In this document: positions 8,557-17,534 of the stretch, one piece after another
How positions within the stretch are numbered: the stretch's first letter is position 1
How the letters are laid out: every line of letters begins with the position of its first letter
Assembly: GCA_024644235.1 (NCBI GenBank)
Contig: JAHELJ010000032.1
Coordinates: 1-46,575 of the forward strand
Source of the DNA: Lewinellaceae bacterium
Lineage (GTDB): Bacteria > Bacteroidota > Bacteroidia > Chitinophagales > Saprospiraceae
DNA length: 46,575 bases
Direction: 5' to 3'
The notes under the pieces: generated by a model
Databases searched by the model: none
What the model was told of the DNA's origin: nothing
Seen by the model: the letters and a program-made list of their open reading frames with translations, nothing else
Made by a program: the position numbers and the translations under genes

Positions 8557-11033
8557 GTTGGCATTGGGTTTTGTTTCTGACCGGGAATTAATGACCGGAT
8601 TGGCCTAAAGAAGTTGATTAAATAAAGTAACAAACCGATCAGAATTATGCTTGCAGAAATCTTCGAAATAGTAGAACCAGTATAGTAAGACCGTGGTTTG
8701 AATGTGAAGATAATTTTATGCTCTCCCGCAGGAATCCGCATTCCTCGCAGAATGTAATTCACCCTTATGAATTCAGCCGGTTCACCATCTATGTAGGCTT
8801 CCCATCCCTTATCCGGTCCATACCAAACTTCAGAAAATACTGCAAATTGTTCACTCGCACTGGAAGACTCGTACTCCAATCGGTCTGGCCCATACTTGAT
8901 GAGATTTATAGTTCCATTTCCATCGGGAGAGAACGAACCAATATAATCACGAAACTCCTGATGGTAAATGGCTTCTGCGGCAGGATTAAAGTTTTGCAAA
9001 GCATTTATCTCTCCATCAGCTGAGGAAACCTCGCGGAGTGATGAGACGAACCAGGCATTGCCCATGGCATTGGCATTGATCTGTAGTTGTTGCTGGGGGT
9101 CAATGACATAACGAGTATTTAACATGTTGAGGACATTCGGGTCATTTTTAGAAATGTAGTAATCGATCATGTCTTGATATCGTTGCAACTTGGCGGCGTG
9201 ATAACCACCGATTGTCTTGTGGTGATAAGAGGGGATTGAGGAGTTAAATGTATTTACCGAGAGGTCCAGAACACGGAAATGAGGATCAATATCCTTTAAA
9301 ATTATTTCATCAGCTTCCCGCAGGGCAAAGATATTGTCAAGCTGACTTTGAGGGACAAATTTACTGGCTGGAAGATAGCGTTTACCCACACCCCACAGAT
9401 CTATGGTAACAAGCAGAGATAATCCGATCAGTGCCTGAATCCGGCTTACTCTATTCTTAAGATAGAAATACAATAAACCAAATGCCAATGCGATAAAAGC
9501 CAATGATCTCAAAGCATCCTTTCGAAACAAACTTGCCCGATCCTGCTGAATCGCTTCAATGATTCTGGGATCGTAGTTGTCACTTTGCCCCTGGAATGAA
9601 AACGCTCCACCAAGCAGGATCATCAGTAGACAGAAACCACCACTTATAGCAAATGCCTGAACCACCTTTTTCAGCAACTGCGAATCGTTCTTTTGTTTTA
9701 CCACCTGGCTCAAGGCAAGGACAGCAAATACTACAATCAGAAATTCAGTGATGGCGAGTATACTGTTGGGAGCTCTGAACTTGTTGAATAATGGAAAATA
9801 ATCGAAAAAGGGCCGATTCAGGATCTCAAAATACTTGCCCATTGACATCAGTGCTGTCAGGACGATTGCAGTTAGAAGCCACCATTTAACACGACCTGGG
9901 ACAATGATGATTCCAAGCACGAATAAGAACATCACGATCGCTCCCACATAATTGTTACCACTGGTAAATGGCAGGTTTCCCCAATATAGGGGAGATTGAA
10001 TCGTCTTTTCGTTGGAGCGTCCAACCAGTCTGCCAAAGTTGCTATCGCCCGGGATCAATTCGCCGCTGCTTCCCCCGGCAGCCCGAGGTATGAGAAGGCT
10101 CAGCAAATCAATCGTACCATTACTCCATTGCATGGCATAATCCCAGGCCAATCCTTCTACCTCGCTACTGCTTCTGTCCTCGGCCTGGGTTTGGGTGAGT
10201 ATTGGTTTCCCCCTCATGGTATCACGGGAATACTCATAAGTGGGCCATAGGCGATCAGTATTAACAGCGAGAGCCAGAAGAGTGGCAGCGATCAATGTAC
10301 CGGATGCTTTCGCGAACTGGGGGAGGGTTTTTCCCTTCAGATCAGTCCAGAACCTGAAGATCACATAGATTAAAATAGAGATGAAAAGGAAATAGGTCAT
10401 CTGCACATGATTGGCTGAGATTTGTATCGACAGACCAACGGCTAGAAGAATACCACCCAATAAGTATTTTGACCTATAAGCTGATATTACTCCCGCTAAT
10501 ATGATGGGGAATAAACTGATGGCTCTCAATTTAGTGGCATGCCCTGCCTCCCAAAGAACAAAATGGTTAGTAACAAAGGCGAAGGCTATGCTACCAAAGA
10601 TCGCCACCCAGGCATTTACCTGAAGAGCAAGGCACATGAGGTAAAAGATGATCATCATCCCAATAAAATATCCCGCCGGACGCTTCAGAAAAAGATGAAG
10701 TGCTTTTTCTACGATTGAAATGGGATTTTTCGTTGGCATACTAATCTGATAAGCCGGCATACCCGAAAACATCGAGTTGGTCCAAAGAGCATTGCGGCTG
10801 GAGTCACGCCTGAAATCAGCCAGTTCTTTAGAGGCAGCCTGGAAACTGGCAACGTCACCTTGCTGGACGGCTTTGCCTTGAAACTGGGGGTAAAAGAACA
10901 AAATCCCAACGAACAGAAAGATCCCAACCGCAAGAACATGTTGAATATGGGGCTTAAGTGCTTTCTCGCTCTGCTTGGGTACTTCAGATTTCTTCGATCT
11001 AATCCTGGATTTCTTGATCTTCTTCTTTGCCAC
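8553..11033 (-). CDS. YfhO-type large multi-pass membrane protein
   Basis: The 826-residue protein has a basic lysine-rich cytoplasmic N-terminus, then about a dozen membrane segments, a soluble extracytoplasmic region (about 560-780) and a final membrane helix near the C-terminus. The composition, the GDVASFQAASKELADFR segment near the start and the GYHAAKLQRYQDMIDYY segment in the soluble part match the YfhO family of Bacteroidota. Bacillus YfhO is linked to lipoteichoic-acid glycosylation, and the family has a GT-C-like architecture. I infer that it transfers sugar from a polyprenyl donor outside the membrane. The start is a GTG at 11033, since no ATG lies near the conserved N-terminus. 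It overlaps the downstream glycosyltransferase by 4 bases. Confidence 0.8.
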   Translation of the reverse strand: MAKKKIKKSRIRSKKSEVPKQSEKALKPHIQHVLAVGIFLFVGILFFYPQFQGKAVQQGDVASFQAASKELADFRRDSSRNALWTNSMFSGMPAYQISMPTKNPISIVEKALHLFLKRPAGYFIGMMIIFYLMCLALQVNAWVAIFGSIAFAFVTNHFVLWEAGHATKLRAISLFPIILAGVISAYRSKYLLGGILLAVGLSIQISANHVQMTYFLFISILIYVIFRFWTDLKGKTLPQFAKASGTLIAATLLALAVNTDRLWPTYEYSRDTMRGKPILTQTQAEDRSSSEVEGLAWDYAMQWSNGTIDLLSLLIPRAAGGSSGELIPGDSNFGRLVGRSNEKTIQSPLYWGNLPFTSGNNYVGAIVMFLFVLGIIIVPGRVKWWLLTAIVLTALMSMGKYFEILNRPFFDYFPLFNKFRAPNSILAITEFLIVVFAVLALSQVVKQKNDSQLLKKVVQAFAISGGFCLLMILLGGAFSFQGQSDNYDPRIIEAIQQDRASLFRKDALRSLAFIALAFGLLYFYLKNRVSRIQALIGLSLLVTIDLWGVGKRYLPASKFVPQSQLDNIFALREADEIILKDIDPHFRVLDLSVNTFNSSIPSYHHKTIGGYHAAKLQRYQDMIDYYISKNDPNVLNMLNTRYVIDPQQQLQINANAMGNAWFVSSLREVSSADGEINALQNFNPAAEAIYHQEFRDYIGSFSPDGNGTINLIKYGPDRLEYESSSASEQFAVFSEVWYGPDKGWEAYIDGEPAEFIRVNYILRGMRIPAGEHKIIFTFKPRSYYTGSTISKISASIILIGLLLYLINFFRPIRSLIPGQKQNPMPT

Positions 11034-11210
11034 TGTGATTTGGTTGATTTTTCGTCTGCGAATTGCTTACAATAATATTAACAAATAAACGCATTTACTA
11101 TTTTATTCATACGTACTGGCATTTCCGTCCAACACAACTTTTGATTACTGAGATTGGTTGTATAGAATAATCAGGAAAAATCATGTGTGGTCTAACTATA
11201 ACTCAGATCA

Positions 11211-11771
11211 ATGCCTTATATCCAAACCATCCCATATGACCAAGCCTCTGGCGAGCTCAAATCCATCTATGATGATTTGATAAATAAGCGTGGTAAACTT
11301 GCCAGCGTACATATGATCCAAAGCCTGAATCCCAAGTCAATCATCGCTCATATGGATCTTTATATGAACGTGATGTTTGGGAAGTCTCCTCTTCGACGCT
11401 ATCAACGCGAAATGCTGGCTGTCATTGTATCCAATACAAACCATTGCGGTTATTGCATAGACCACCATGGAGCTGCCCTGCTACACTTCTGGAAAGATCA
11501 TGATAAGATCAGTCAGCTCTGCCTAGACTACTCCCAATTAGATCTGTCAGAAGAAGATGTTGCCTTATGCAACTATGCAGAAAAACTGAGTAAGCCAACC
11601 GCAACATCTAACTACGAAAGTGATATTGATGCACTGAGACATAGCGGATTGGATGACCGCACCATACTAGATGCTACGCTGGTGATTGCCTATTTCAATT
11701 TTGTCAATCGAATTGTGTTGGGACTTGGGGTGGAAGTCGAAAATGATGTGGGAGGCTACAACTATGACTAA
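11211..11771 (+). CDS. AhpD-like/carboxymuconolactone-decarboxylase-fold peroxidase-related protein
   Basis: The 186-residue, all-helical protein has the AhpD core motif HCGYCIDHHGAAL (about residues 82-94): a CxxC pair followed by a His, the redox-active site of alkylhydroperoxidase D. The start MPYIQTIPYDQASGELKSIYDD is typical of the 'uncharacterised peroxidase-related' group. The pair and the downstream His are intact, so thiol peroxidase or a related redox role is plausible in the cytoplasm. It is a single gene, with a 177-base gap to the divergent YfhO-type gene and a 4-base tail-to-tail overlap with the acetyltransferase on the other strand. Confidence 0.85.
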   Translation: MPYIQTIPYDQASGELKSIYDDLINKRGKLASVHMIQSLNPKSIIAHMDLYMNVMFGKSPLRRYQREMLAVIVSNTNHCGYCIDHHGAALLHFWKDHDKISQLCLDYSQLDLSEEDVALCNYAEKLSKPTATSNYESDIDALRHSGLDDRTILDATLVIAYFNFVNRIVLGLGVEVENDVGGYNYD

Positions 11772-12316
11772 GTTTCCTTCACTTTAGCGAAAAGGTGGGC
11801 GTCAATATATTTTCCATCCTTGCAGAAAGCTTTTCGCAAATATCCTTCATTGACAAATCCGGCTTTCTCCAGGACACGACAAGAAGGCAGGTTGGGAGAA
11901 AAGACCAGGGCATCGAGACGTATTAATTTTGTGTTATCTAAAATATAATTCGCAAATCGTTCAACGACCTTAGTCATCAGACCTTGGTTCCAATAATCCT
12001 TAGATAACCAGTAGCCAAACTCAGATCGGAACGATTCATGACCTTTGTCATAAAGTAGTCCGATACACCCGATCAACTCGCCGTCGGCATTGCGGATTGC
12101 CCAATCCCGCTGAACTTTGTTTTTCTCTTCGAATGAGATGACGCCCGAAATAAATTTCTTCGCATCATCTTGAGTATAGGGATATGGAATGCTGCAGGTG
12201 TTCTCTGAAAAATCAATATGATTCAAATGCTTGACTAGGAATGGGCCATCAGAATAGTCAATTCTTGTCAGATGGATTCCTTGGTCAACATCAATTCGAT
12301 CAGATACCCTCAACAT
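11768..12316 (-). CDS. GNAT acetyltransferase, RimJ/RimL-like
   Basis: The 182-residue protein has the GNAT layout of the RimJ/RimL group: DWAIRNADGELIGCIGLL (strands 2-4), FGYWLSKDYWNQGLMTKVV (acetyl-CoA pyrophosphate loop region), and LDALVFSPNLPSCRVLEKAGFVNEGYLRKA at the end. These enzymes acetylate N-terminal or small-molecule amines in the cytoplasm. It is the last gene of a minus-strand run with the isoaspartyl peptidase and the GT2 gene, 11 bases behind the latter. The substrate is unknown. Confidence 0.85.
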   Translation of the reverse strand: MLRVSDRIDVDQGIHLTRIDYSDGPFLVKHLNHIDFSENTCSIPYPYTQDDAKKFISGVISFEEKNKVQRDWAIRNADGELIGCIGLLYDKGHESFRSEFGYWLSKDYWNQGLMTKVVERFANYILDNTKLIRLDALVFSPNLPSCRVLEKAGFVNEGYLRKAFCKDGKYIDAHLFAKVKET

Positions 12317-12327
12317 TTTCTATAGTT

Positions 12328-13023
12328 TCAACTGCGGTAATTAATCAATTTACGATAGGTCTTTAATATTTGCCTGGGCTGGTAACCACGTCGAAACATG
12401 TTGAAAACGATCAAATTGGCAAGCTGTACCCGTAAATAACTATTGTTCTCATATTTCCTGGCAGAGATCAAGATATCTTTCGGCATGATACAAAAACGGT
12501 AATGTCTCCGGGCTCTCCTTAAAAAATCGAAGTCCTCCATGATCACATAGTCATTCTTAAACCCGTCAAGATCCTCAAAGACGGAACGCTTGACAAATAG
12601 ACTCTGGTCACCTCCCCGGCACCACATCCTATTGAACCTGGTAAAGTATGAATTGATACGAAGAAGGAATGAATTGCTTTCAAATCGAAATCGATAACAG
12701 CCTAGGTCGTAGCCCAATTTCAGCGCTTTCTCGATATCTGTGTAAAAGGAGAGGGGAGGCAAGGTATCGCCATGCACAAAATAAAGCAGATCCGATTTAG
12801 CCTCACTGGCCCCGAGGTTTAGCTGAGCTGCCCTCCCAGCGGTTGGACAAATCAATGTTTTGATGCCGTAGGATGATGCTATCGCTACTGTATCATCATC
12901 ACTATTTCCATCCACTACCATGATTTCAGTGTCTGTCCCTCTGCTTCCCTCTAGCAAACGATCGATCAAACGGCTGATGTTATCCTGCTCATTAAGGGTG
13001 GGAATGATTACACTTAATTTCAC
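12328..13023 (-). CDS. Glycosyltransferase family 2, TIGR04283-like
   Basis: The 231-residue GT-A enzyme begins KLSVIIPTLNEQDNISRLI. It carries IMVVDGNSDDDTVAIA and the characteristic PTAGRAAQLNLGASEAKSDL and YFVHGDTLPP segments, in which HGD is the DxD-like metal site. This pattern is that of the TIGR04283 group, often found beside rSAM or selenium-linked genes, although none is seen here. The start is a GTG at 13023. It lies 15 bases behind the isoaspartyl peptidase gene and is probably in the same transcript. The sugar donor and acceptor are unknown. Confidence 0.85.
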   Translation of the reverse strand: MKLSVIIPTLNEQDNISRLIDRLLEGSRGTDTEIMVVDGNSDDDTVAIASSYGIKTLICPTAGRAAQLNLGASEAKSDLLYFVHGDTLPPLSFYTDIEKALKLGYDLGCYRFRFESNSFLLRINSYFTRFNRMWCRGGDQSLFVKRSVFEDLDGFKNDYVIMEDFDFLRRARRHYRFCIMPKDILISARKYENNSYLRVQLANLIVFNMFRRGYQPRQILKTYRKLINYRS

Positions 13024-13038
13024 GTGGCTCTGAGGTCT

Positions 13039-14055
13039 CTATTCGTCTTTATAGATCATCACCTTACGGCTACCAGGAATAGCAATGCCGCGATACATAC
13101 CTTCAGTATTGAATGGCATGTGAATGTTTCCCTCTTTATCTACACTGATGATGCCGCCGGTACCACCCATCTTCTTCAATTTTTGGTGGATCGTGTGGTC
13201 ACCCGCCTCTTTCAGGGTTTTGCCACCATGTTCCATCTGGGACGAAATATCATGAGCGATCGCGAGCCGAATGAAATACTCACCGTGGCCGGTAGAAGAA
13301 ACAGCACAAGTACTATTATCTGCATAAGTACCGGCACCAATGATTGGAGAATCGCCCAGCCGGTTATACCTCTTATTTGTCATCCCACCCGTCGATGTTG
13401 CCGCTGCCAGATTTCCAGACCGATCCAGGGCAACCGCTCCCACCGTACCATGCTTCCGGTCGTCATGGTCCAATTGAACTTTTTGGGAACCTTCGCTTTT
13501 TAACTTCTGGAGAGCTTGCCATCGACGTTCCGTGTAGAAATATTCGTTTTCAACTGTTTCGATATCATGAAGGGCAGCAAAGTCCTCCGCACCCTTACCA
13601 GTCAGCATTACATGTTCCGATTTTTCAAGCACTGCTTTTGCCGCCAGAATAGGATTCTTAATAAGATGTATACCACCTACTGCACCGGCATTGAGATCAC
13701 GCCCATCCATTATAGAAGCATCCATCTCGTTAGTGCCCTCATGAGTAAATACCGATCCTTTGCCGGCATTGAATAGGGGACTATCCTCCATGAAAACACA
13801 AATTGCGGTAACCGCTTCGAGGGCACTTCCTCCCTCTGAGAGAATTTCTTCACCAATACCTAAAGCTTGATCTAATGTTTGACGATAATTTTTTTCCTCT
13901 GCTGCTGATAAGTTGGATCTGGTAATTACCCCGGCACCGCCATGAATGGCTAATGCGTAATCAGGCTTGCTGACGGAGTCTGACTCAGAATGATCGGATG
14001 AAACCGAAAAACAGGAAAGAAGAGCGAAACCCACTATGATTAGATTGATTTTCAT
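13039..14055 (-). CDS. Isoaspartyl peptidase/L-asparaginase (Ntn hydrolase), lipoprotein
   Basis: The 338-residue protein has a lipoprotein signal (FALLSC, Cys15) and then the plant-type asparaginase domain, with ALAIHGGAGVI, LFNAGKGSVFTHEG and the autocleavage site KHGTVGAVAL, where Thr204 would be the new N-terminal nucleophile. Downstream are STGGMTNKRYNRLGDSPIIGAGTYAD and STGHGEYFIR, which line the active site. The enzyme removes isoaspartyl residues from peptides or hydrolyses asparagine. The lipobox suggests it is anchored in the periplasm. It heads the minus-strand run with the GT2 and RimJ-like genes. All catalytic segments look intact. Confidence 0.9.
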   Translation of the reverse strand: MKINLIIVGFALLSCFSVSSDHSESDSVSKPDYALAIHGGAGVITRSNLSAAEEKNYRQTLDQALGIGEEILSEGGSALEAVTAICVFMEDSPLFNAGKGSVFTHEGTNEMDASIMDGRDLNAGAVGGIHLIKNPILAAKAVLEKSEHVMLTGKGAEDFAALHDIETVENEYFYTERRWQALQKLKSEGSQKVQLDHDDRKHGTVGAVALDRSGNLAAATSTGGMTNKRYNRLGDSPIIGAGTYADNSTCAVSSTGHGEYFIRLAIAHDISSQMEHGGKTLKEAGDHTIHQKLKKMGGTGGIISVDKEGNIHMPFNTEGMYRGIAIPGSRKVMIYKDE

Positions 14056-14090
14056 AAATAAAGCTCACAAGCATTGCATGATAGAATCAT

Positions 14091-14098
14091 TACATTTG
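14091..14098 (+). promoter_or_regulatory. Candidate -7 element upstream of proC
   Basis: The bases TACATTTG match TAnnTTTG exactly and lie 72 bases before the proC start, in the short divergent gap. No TTTG sits at the standard upstream distance, so the call rests on one box. Confidence 0.35.
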
Positions 14099-14170
14099 GA
14101 TCTTTCGAGATTTACTAAGGTAGAAAATGTCGAAATATGTGCTGAATTCTACTAAATCGAAAAAAGTCAA

Positions 14171-14971
14171 ATGAAAATATTGGTCATCGGAGGAGGTAAT
14201 ATGGGACTGACCTATGCCAAGAGTTTCTTGCGATCACATATTGTCAATACAGATGAGATGATGATCCTGGAGAAATCTCCTGAGAAGGCATCCGAATTGC
14301 AAAAGCAAAATGTCGGCACGATTTATAGTGTGCCAGAAGATTGTATGCAAGAAGCTGACTTAGTGATTTTGGCGGTAAAGCCTCAGGATGCACCATCACT
14401 CTTTTCAAGTTTGGTAGGTAAACTGGATCCCCAACAGGTTTTTCTAAGCATCATGGCAGGGATAAAGACTTCTTCCCTCATGAAGGAACTTGGAATCGTC
14501 AAAGTAATTCGGGCCATGCCAAATCTGCCTGCTCAGATTGGAATGGGCATGACGGTCTTTACTTCTACAGAATCTGTCACCCGCATAGAACTTGTGACGG
14601 TGCAAAATCTACTGAATACCACCGGAAAGACTTTGTATGTAGAAGATGAGGATCTGATTGATGCAGCCACAGCCATATCAGGAAGTGGTCCTGCATATGT
14701 ATTCTACTGCATGAAAGCACTCATGGACGCAGCCCGGGAAATGGGCTTCAACGCATCGGAGTCCGAATTACTAACCTGGCAGACCTTCAAAGGAGCGGTA
14801 GAGCTATTTCATAAAAATGATTTCACCTGTGAGGAATGGATAGAGAAAGTGGCTTCAAGAGGTGGTACGACTGAGGCAGCTTTGGCATCCTTCCATGACA
14901 ATCAAGTCGATCGAAAGTTGGGGCTGGGTGCTCATGAAGCACTTCGTCGTGCGCGAGATCTCGGTAGGTGA
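14171..14971 (+). CDS. proC: Pyrroline-5-carboxylate reductase
   Basis: The 266-residue protein has the N-terminal NADPH-binding loop VIGGGNMGLTYA (about 5-16), the VIRAMPNLPAQIGMGMT segment, the substrate-site motif AISGSGPAYVFYCMKALMDAA, and the C-terminal signature VASRGGTTEAALASF. These are the ProC hallmarks, and the length is the usual one. It reduces 1-pyrroline-5-carboxylate to proline in the cytoplasm. It is a single gene, ending directly against the acyltransferase gene on the opposite strand (stops adjacent). Confidence 0.95.
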   Translation: MKILVIGGGNMGLTYAKSFLRSHIVNTDEMMILEKSPEKASELQKQNVGTIYSVPEDCMQEADLVILAVKPQDAPSLFSSLVGKLDPQQVFLSIMAGIKTSSLMKELGIVKVIRAMPNLPAQIGMGMTVFTSTESVTRIELVTVQNLLNTTGKTLYVEDEDLIDAATAISGSGPAYVFYCMKALMDAAREMGFNASESELLTWQTFKGAVELFHKNDFTCEEWIEKVASRGGTTEAALASFHDNQVDRKLGLGAHEALRRARDLGR

Positions 14972-16183
14972 TCAGTTAGCCCTACTGATTCTATCTGAGA
15001 ATGCCTCCAGATCGGCAAGTGTCAGCTTTTCTTCACTTAGCATCCTTTTGTATTCCCACCAAATGATAGTACAATATCCGAGAAGAGGTACTATGACGGC
15101 TAAAAACAAAGAAGGCCAACCGATTTTGGTCGCTGCGAGAACTAAAATTGCGAAGAGGTAGAGGCAGTAAAATATCAGTAATAGGCCTAAACGGACGGGC
15201 GAGAAGAATTCTATCTGCTTGACTTTAGCCTTTGTCACTGCCTTAGAAAGGTAAAAAGGAATGGAGTTAAGTAACCATCCTGCCAATGCGATGGGAGCAA
15301 TAATTACTAGAATAATCCTATGCCATAACGATCCATTTTGATCTACTTCCTCCGGAAGTGACATGTTCCCACTACTGATGTCAGAAATCGTCTGATCACT
15401 AGCCAGGTTTAGCGCTGAGGCAAGTTTTTTTTCGGTATCAAAGCGAAGTCTTGAAGCTTCCAGCGCGGGCCAAAAGACTTCCTCATGTGCCAGACCGGTT
15501 TTTTGAGTTAGGGAATTGAAGAGTTCCATCTCTTTTTCTCCCTGGAGATGAATGACATGGTCAGATAGTCTCTTTTGCAAATCGAGGGTAAATTGCTGCA
15601 AAGCAGCTTGAGGATCTTTCAGATAGTCATCGAGATATTGACGAATTTCCAATCCATCTCCAATACTTATTTGGACATCTGATCTAAAAGCGGTGCCGTC
15701 GGTGTAATTAATGCCCACTGGCACCACAACCAGATCTTGCAGCTTGTGTTTTTCCCAAGCTCCGAAAGCTATGCGAGCAGCACCTTTCTGCAGAGGGAAC
15801 AATTTCTTCTGTAATCTGGTGTTGCCCTCGGCAAATATTAAAACCACTTTATTCCGGGCTAACGCTTCATATACGGTGTCAAAGGAGTGCTGATTCTTGC
15901 GCATATTTGAAAAGCCATCCCGGAATCGATAGATCGGTATTTGGTTAGTTAGCTTGAAGAACCAATTCCATGATGATCGAAACACATCACCTCTAACCAA
16001 AAAGTGGATAGGTTGTTTAGTAAAACAAGCTAGTAAACAAGCATCACAAAAAGCCATGGGGTGGTTCGAGGCAAGTATCACCGGCCGGTCTGAAGGAATA
16101 TGGTCCACATCAATTACATATATTTTCCTAAAGAAAACTTTGAGGAGGGTAGCGACCAGCTGACGGAGAATCTGATAAAACAA
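14972..16183 (-). CDS. PlsC-type glycerolipid acyltransferase, GPAT/Sct1-like subgroup
   Basis: The protein has the acyltransferase block NHPMAFCD (His and Asp five residues apart, as in Sct1-like GPATs), then FAEGNTRLQKKLFPLQKGAARIAF and VPVGINYTDGTAFRSDV. Two or three membrane helices follow in the last 120 residues. It would acylate glycerol-3-phosphate or lysophosphatidate at the inner membrane. The open frame extends to an ATG at 16453, deep inside divergent miaA, but family-like sequence begins at about FYQILRQLVATLLKVFF. I therefore choose the TTG at 16183, giving 403 residues and a 53-base divergent gap to miaA. The start is uncertain and the function is fairly sure. Confidence 0.8.
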   Translation of the reverse strand: MFYQILRQLVATLLKVFFRKIYVIDVDHIPSDRPVILASNHPMAFCDACLLACFTKQPIHFLVRGDVFRSSWNWFFKLTNQIPIYRFRDGFSNMRKNQHSFDTVYEALARNKVVLIFAEGNTRLQKKLFPLQKGAARIAFGAWEKHKLQDLVVVPVGINYTDGTAFRSDVQISIGDGLEIRQYLDDYLKDPQAALQQFTLDLQKRLSDHVIHLQGEKEMELFNSLTQKTGLAHEEVFWPALEASRLRFDTEKKLASALNLASDQTISDISSGNMSLPEEVDQNGSLWHRIILVIIAPIALAGWLLNSIPFYLSKAVTKAKVKQIEFFSPVRLGLLLIFYCLYLFAILVLAATKIGWPSLFLAVIVPLLGYCTIIWWEYKRMLSEEKLTLADLEAFSDRISRAN

Positions 16184-16236
16184 GGCTTGATGTAATTTTG
16201 AAGGAGAAAATAACGAATTCGATATAGAACAAACAG

Positions 16237-17193
16237 GTGAGTCCTCAACCTCAAAAGAAAATTCTCGTAATACTGGCTGGCCCCACGGCGGTAGGAAAAA
16301 CTCGGGTGGCCCTAAAGCTTGCCCAGCATTTTCGTACAGAGATCGTATCAGCTGATGCAAGACAAATCTATCAAGGCATGGATATTGGGACGGCCAAGCC
16401 TGAAGCTGCAGAGTTGGCTTTAGTGAAACATCATTTGATCGATGTAGTTCCAATCACAAAGCCATTTACGGTCTCTGATTTCGAGAGCGAGGCTATCAAT
16501 TGCATCGCGTCGGTACATTCAAAGCATGACGTCTGCATCCTGGTAGGCGGATCAGGCTTATATCTTAAAGCAGTTATCGAGGGTCTCGATATCATGCCGG
16601 ATGTTCCCCAAATAGTTCGCGATGAGGTTGACAGAAAATGGAGACAGCATGGACTGGGGTGGATACAACGACAGCTTGCGGCTGTCGATCCGGAATATTA
16701 TCAAAAGGTGGATGTTAACAATCCGAGGCGATTGATCCGGGCACTGAGCTTCTATACGCACACACACCAGAAGATTTCGAGTTACCTACATGCTGCTCCA
16801 AAAGAACGGCCTTTTAGGACAATCCCCATGCTGCTGACTTTGCCCCGTGAGGTCTTGTATCAGCGTATCAATCAGCGAGTTGATTATATGATAGCATCTG
16901 GTCTGAGGGAGGAGGCCAAAGCACTATTGCCCCATTCAGGTCTACAAGCACTGGCTACTGTTGGTTACCAGGAATTCTTTGCGTTCTTCAATGAAGAGAT
17001 CGATGAGCAAGAAGCAGTAAGATTGATAAAAAGAAATAGTCGACGATACGCCAAACGTCAGATGACCTGGTTCAGGAAGTATGGTGAGTGGACCGAATTT
17101 GATCCAGATGATCTGCAGGAGATGATTCGACTTATCGGAAGAATGATGACGGCTAAAGAAAAACTTCCACCCTCTCCGGAGGACGTCCAATAA
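16237..17193 (+). CDS. miaA: tRNA dimethylallyltransferase
   Basis: The 318-residue protein has the P-loop LAGPTAVGKTRVAL, the SADARQIYQGMDIGTAKP substrate segment, HHLIDVV, LVGGSGLYLKAVIEGLD and the C-terminal RRYAKRQMTWFRK, all MiaA signatures. It adds a dimethylallyl group to A37 of tRNAs that read codons starting with U. The start is a GTG at 16237: a TAG lies four codons upstream and no other start codon precedes the P-loop, so it is nearly forced. Its last 41 bases overlap the arsC-like gene on the other strand. Confidence 0.95.
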   Translation: MSPQPQKKILVILAGPTAVGKTRVALKLAQHFRTEIVSADARQIYQGMDIGTAKPEAAELALVKHHLIDVVPITKPFTVSDFESEAINCIASVHSKHDVCILVGGSGLYLKAVIEGLDIMPDVPQIVRDEVDRKWRQHGLGWIQRQLAAVDPEYYQKVDVNNPRRLIRALSFYTHTHQKISSYLHAAPKERPFRTIPMLLTLPREVLYQRINQRVDYMIASGLREEAKALLPHSGLQALATVGYQEFFAFFNEEIDEQEAVRLIKRNSRRYAKRQMTWFRKYGEWTEFDPDDLQEMIRLIGRMMTAKEKLPPSPEDVQ

Positions 17194-17491
17194 TGGCTTT
17201 CGATCCCTTTATCACAATCGGCCTTTGGATCAACTTGGGATTATCGGCTAATATGCGGATCCATTCTTCCTCGGTGACTTCCTTATTTCGGTACGTTTCC
17301 TTAAACAGTTTTTCTTCTTTCCGTACCAATTCAGATGCACTTATTCCCAACTTCTTCAGCACATCCTTGATCTCTTGCCGGGAGGGAGGAGTTTCCAGAT
17401 ACAGTACGATTTCCGGATCCAGACCATGGTTCTGAATAATGTTCAAAGTCTCCCTGCTCTTACGGCACCGGGGATTGTGATAGATTTTCAT
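17153..17491 (-). CDS. arsC: ArsC/YffB-family thioredoxin-fold reductase
   Basis: The frame opens upstream, but the family start MKIYHNPRCRKSRETL is at the ATG at 17491, giving 112 residues, the normal length. Cys9 within NPRCRKS matches the catalytic Cys of glutaredoxin-linked ArsC, and LIQRPIVIKGSKAIIGRPPERV carries the conserved Arg residues near the C-terminus. It may reduce arsenate, but many bacterial members have no proven arsenate role and no other ars genes are near. It overlaps the miaA 3' end by 41 bases tail to tail, which could allow antisense interference. Confidence 0.85.
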   Translation of the reverse strand: MKIYHNPRCRKSRETLNIIQNHGLDPEIVLYLETPPSRQEIKDVLKKLGISASELVRKEEKLFKETYRNKEVTEEEWIRILADNPKLIQRPIVIKGSKAIIGRPPERVEVFL

Positions 17492-17534
17492 ACCTTTCAC
17501 ATGAAGATTTTGCACCTCAAATTTAAGGCTAAAT

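Noticed and set aside
11184-11237. Short frame starting MCGLTITQIN before the AhpD-like gene, resembling a class II amidotransferase start.
   Set aside because: Only the first four residues resemble that family; it ends after 17 codons and no further amidotransferase sequence follows.
16184-16453. Longer open frame of the PlsC-type gene reaching into miaA.
   Set aside because: The extra N-terminal residues are the complement of the miaA P-loop region and show no acyltransferase features; the TTG at 16183 is preferred.
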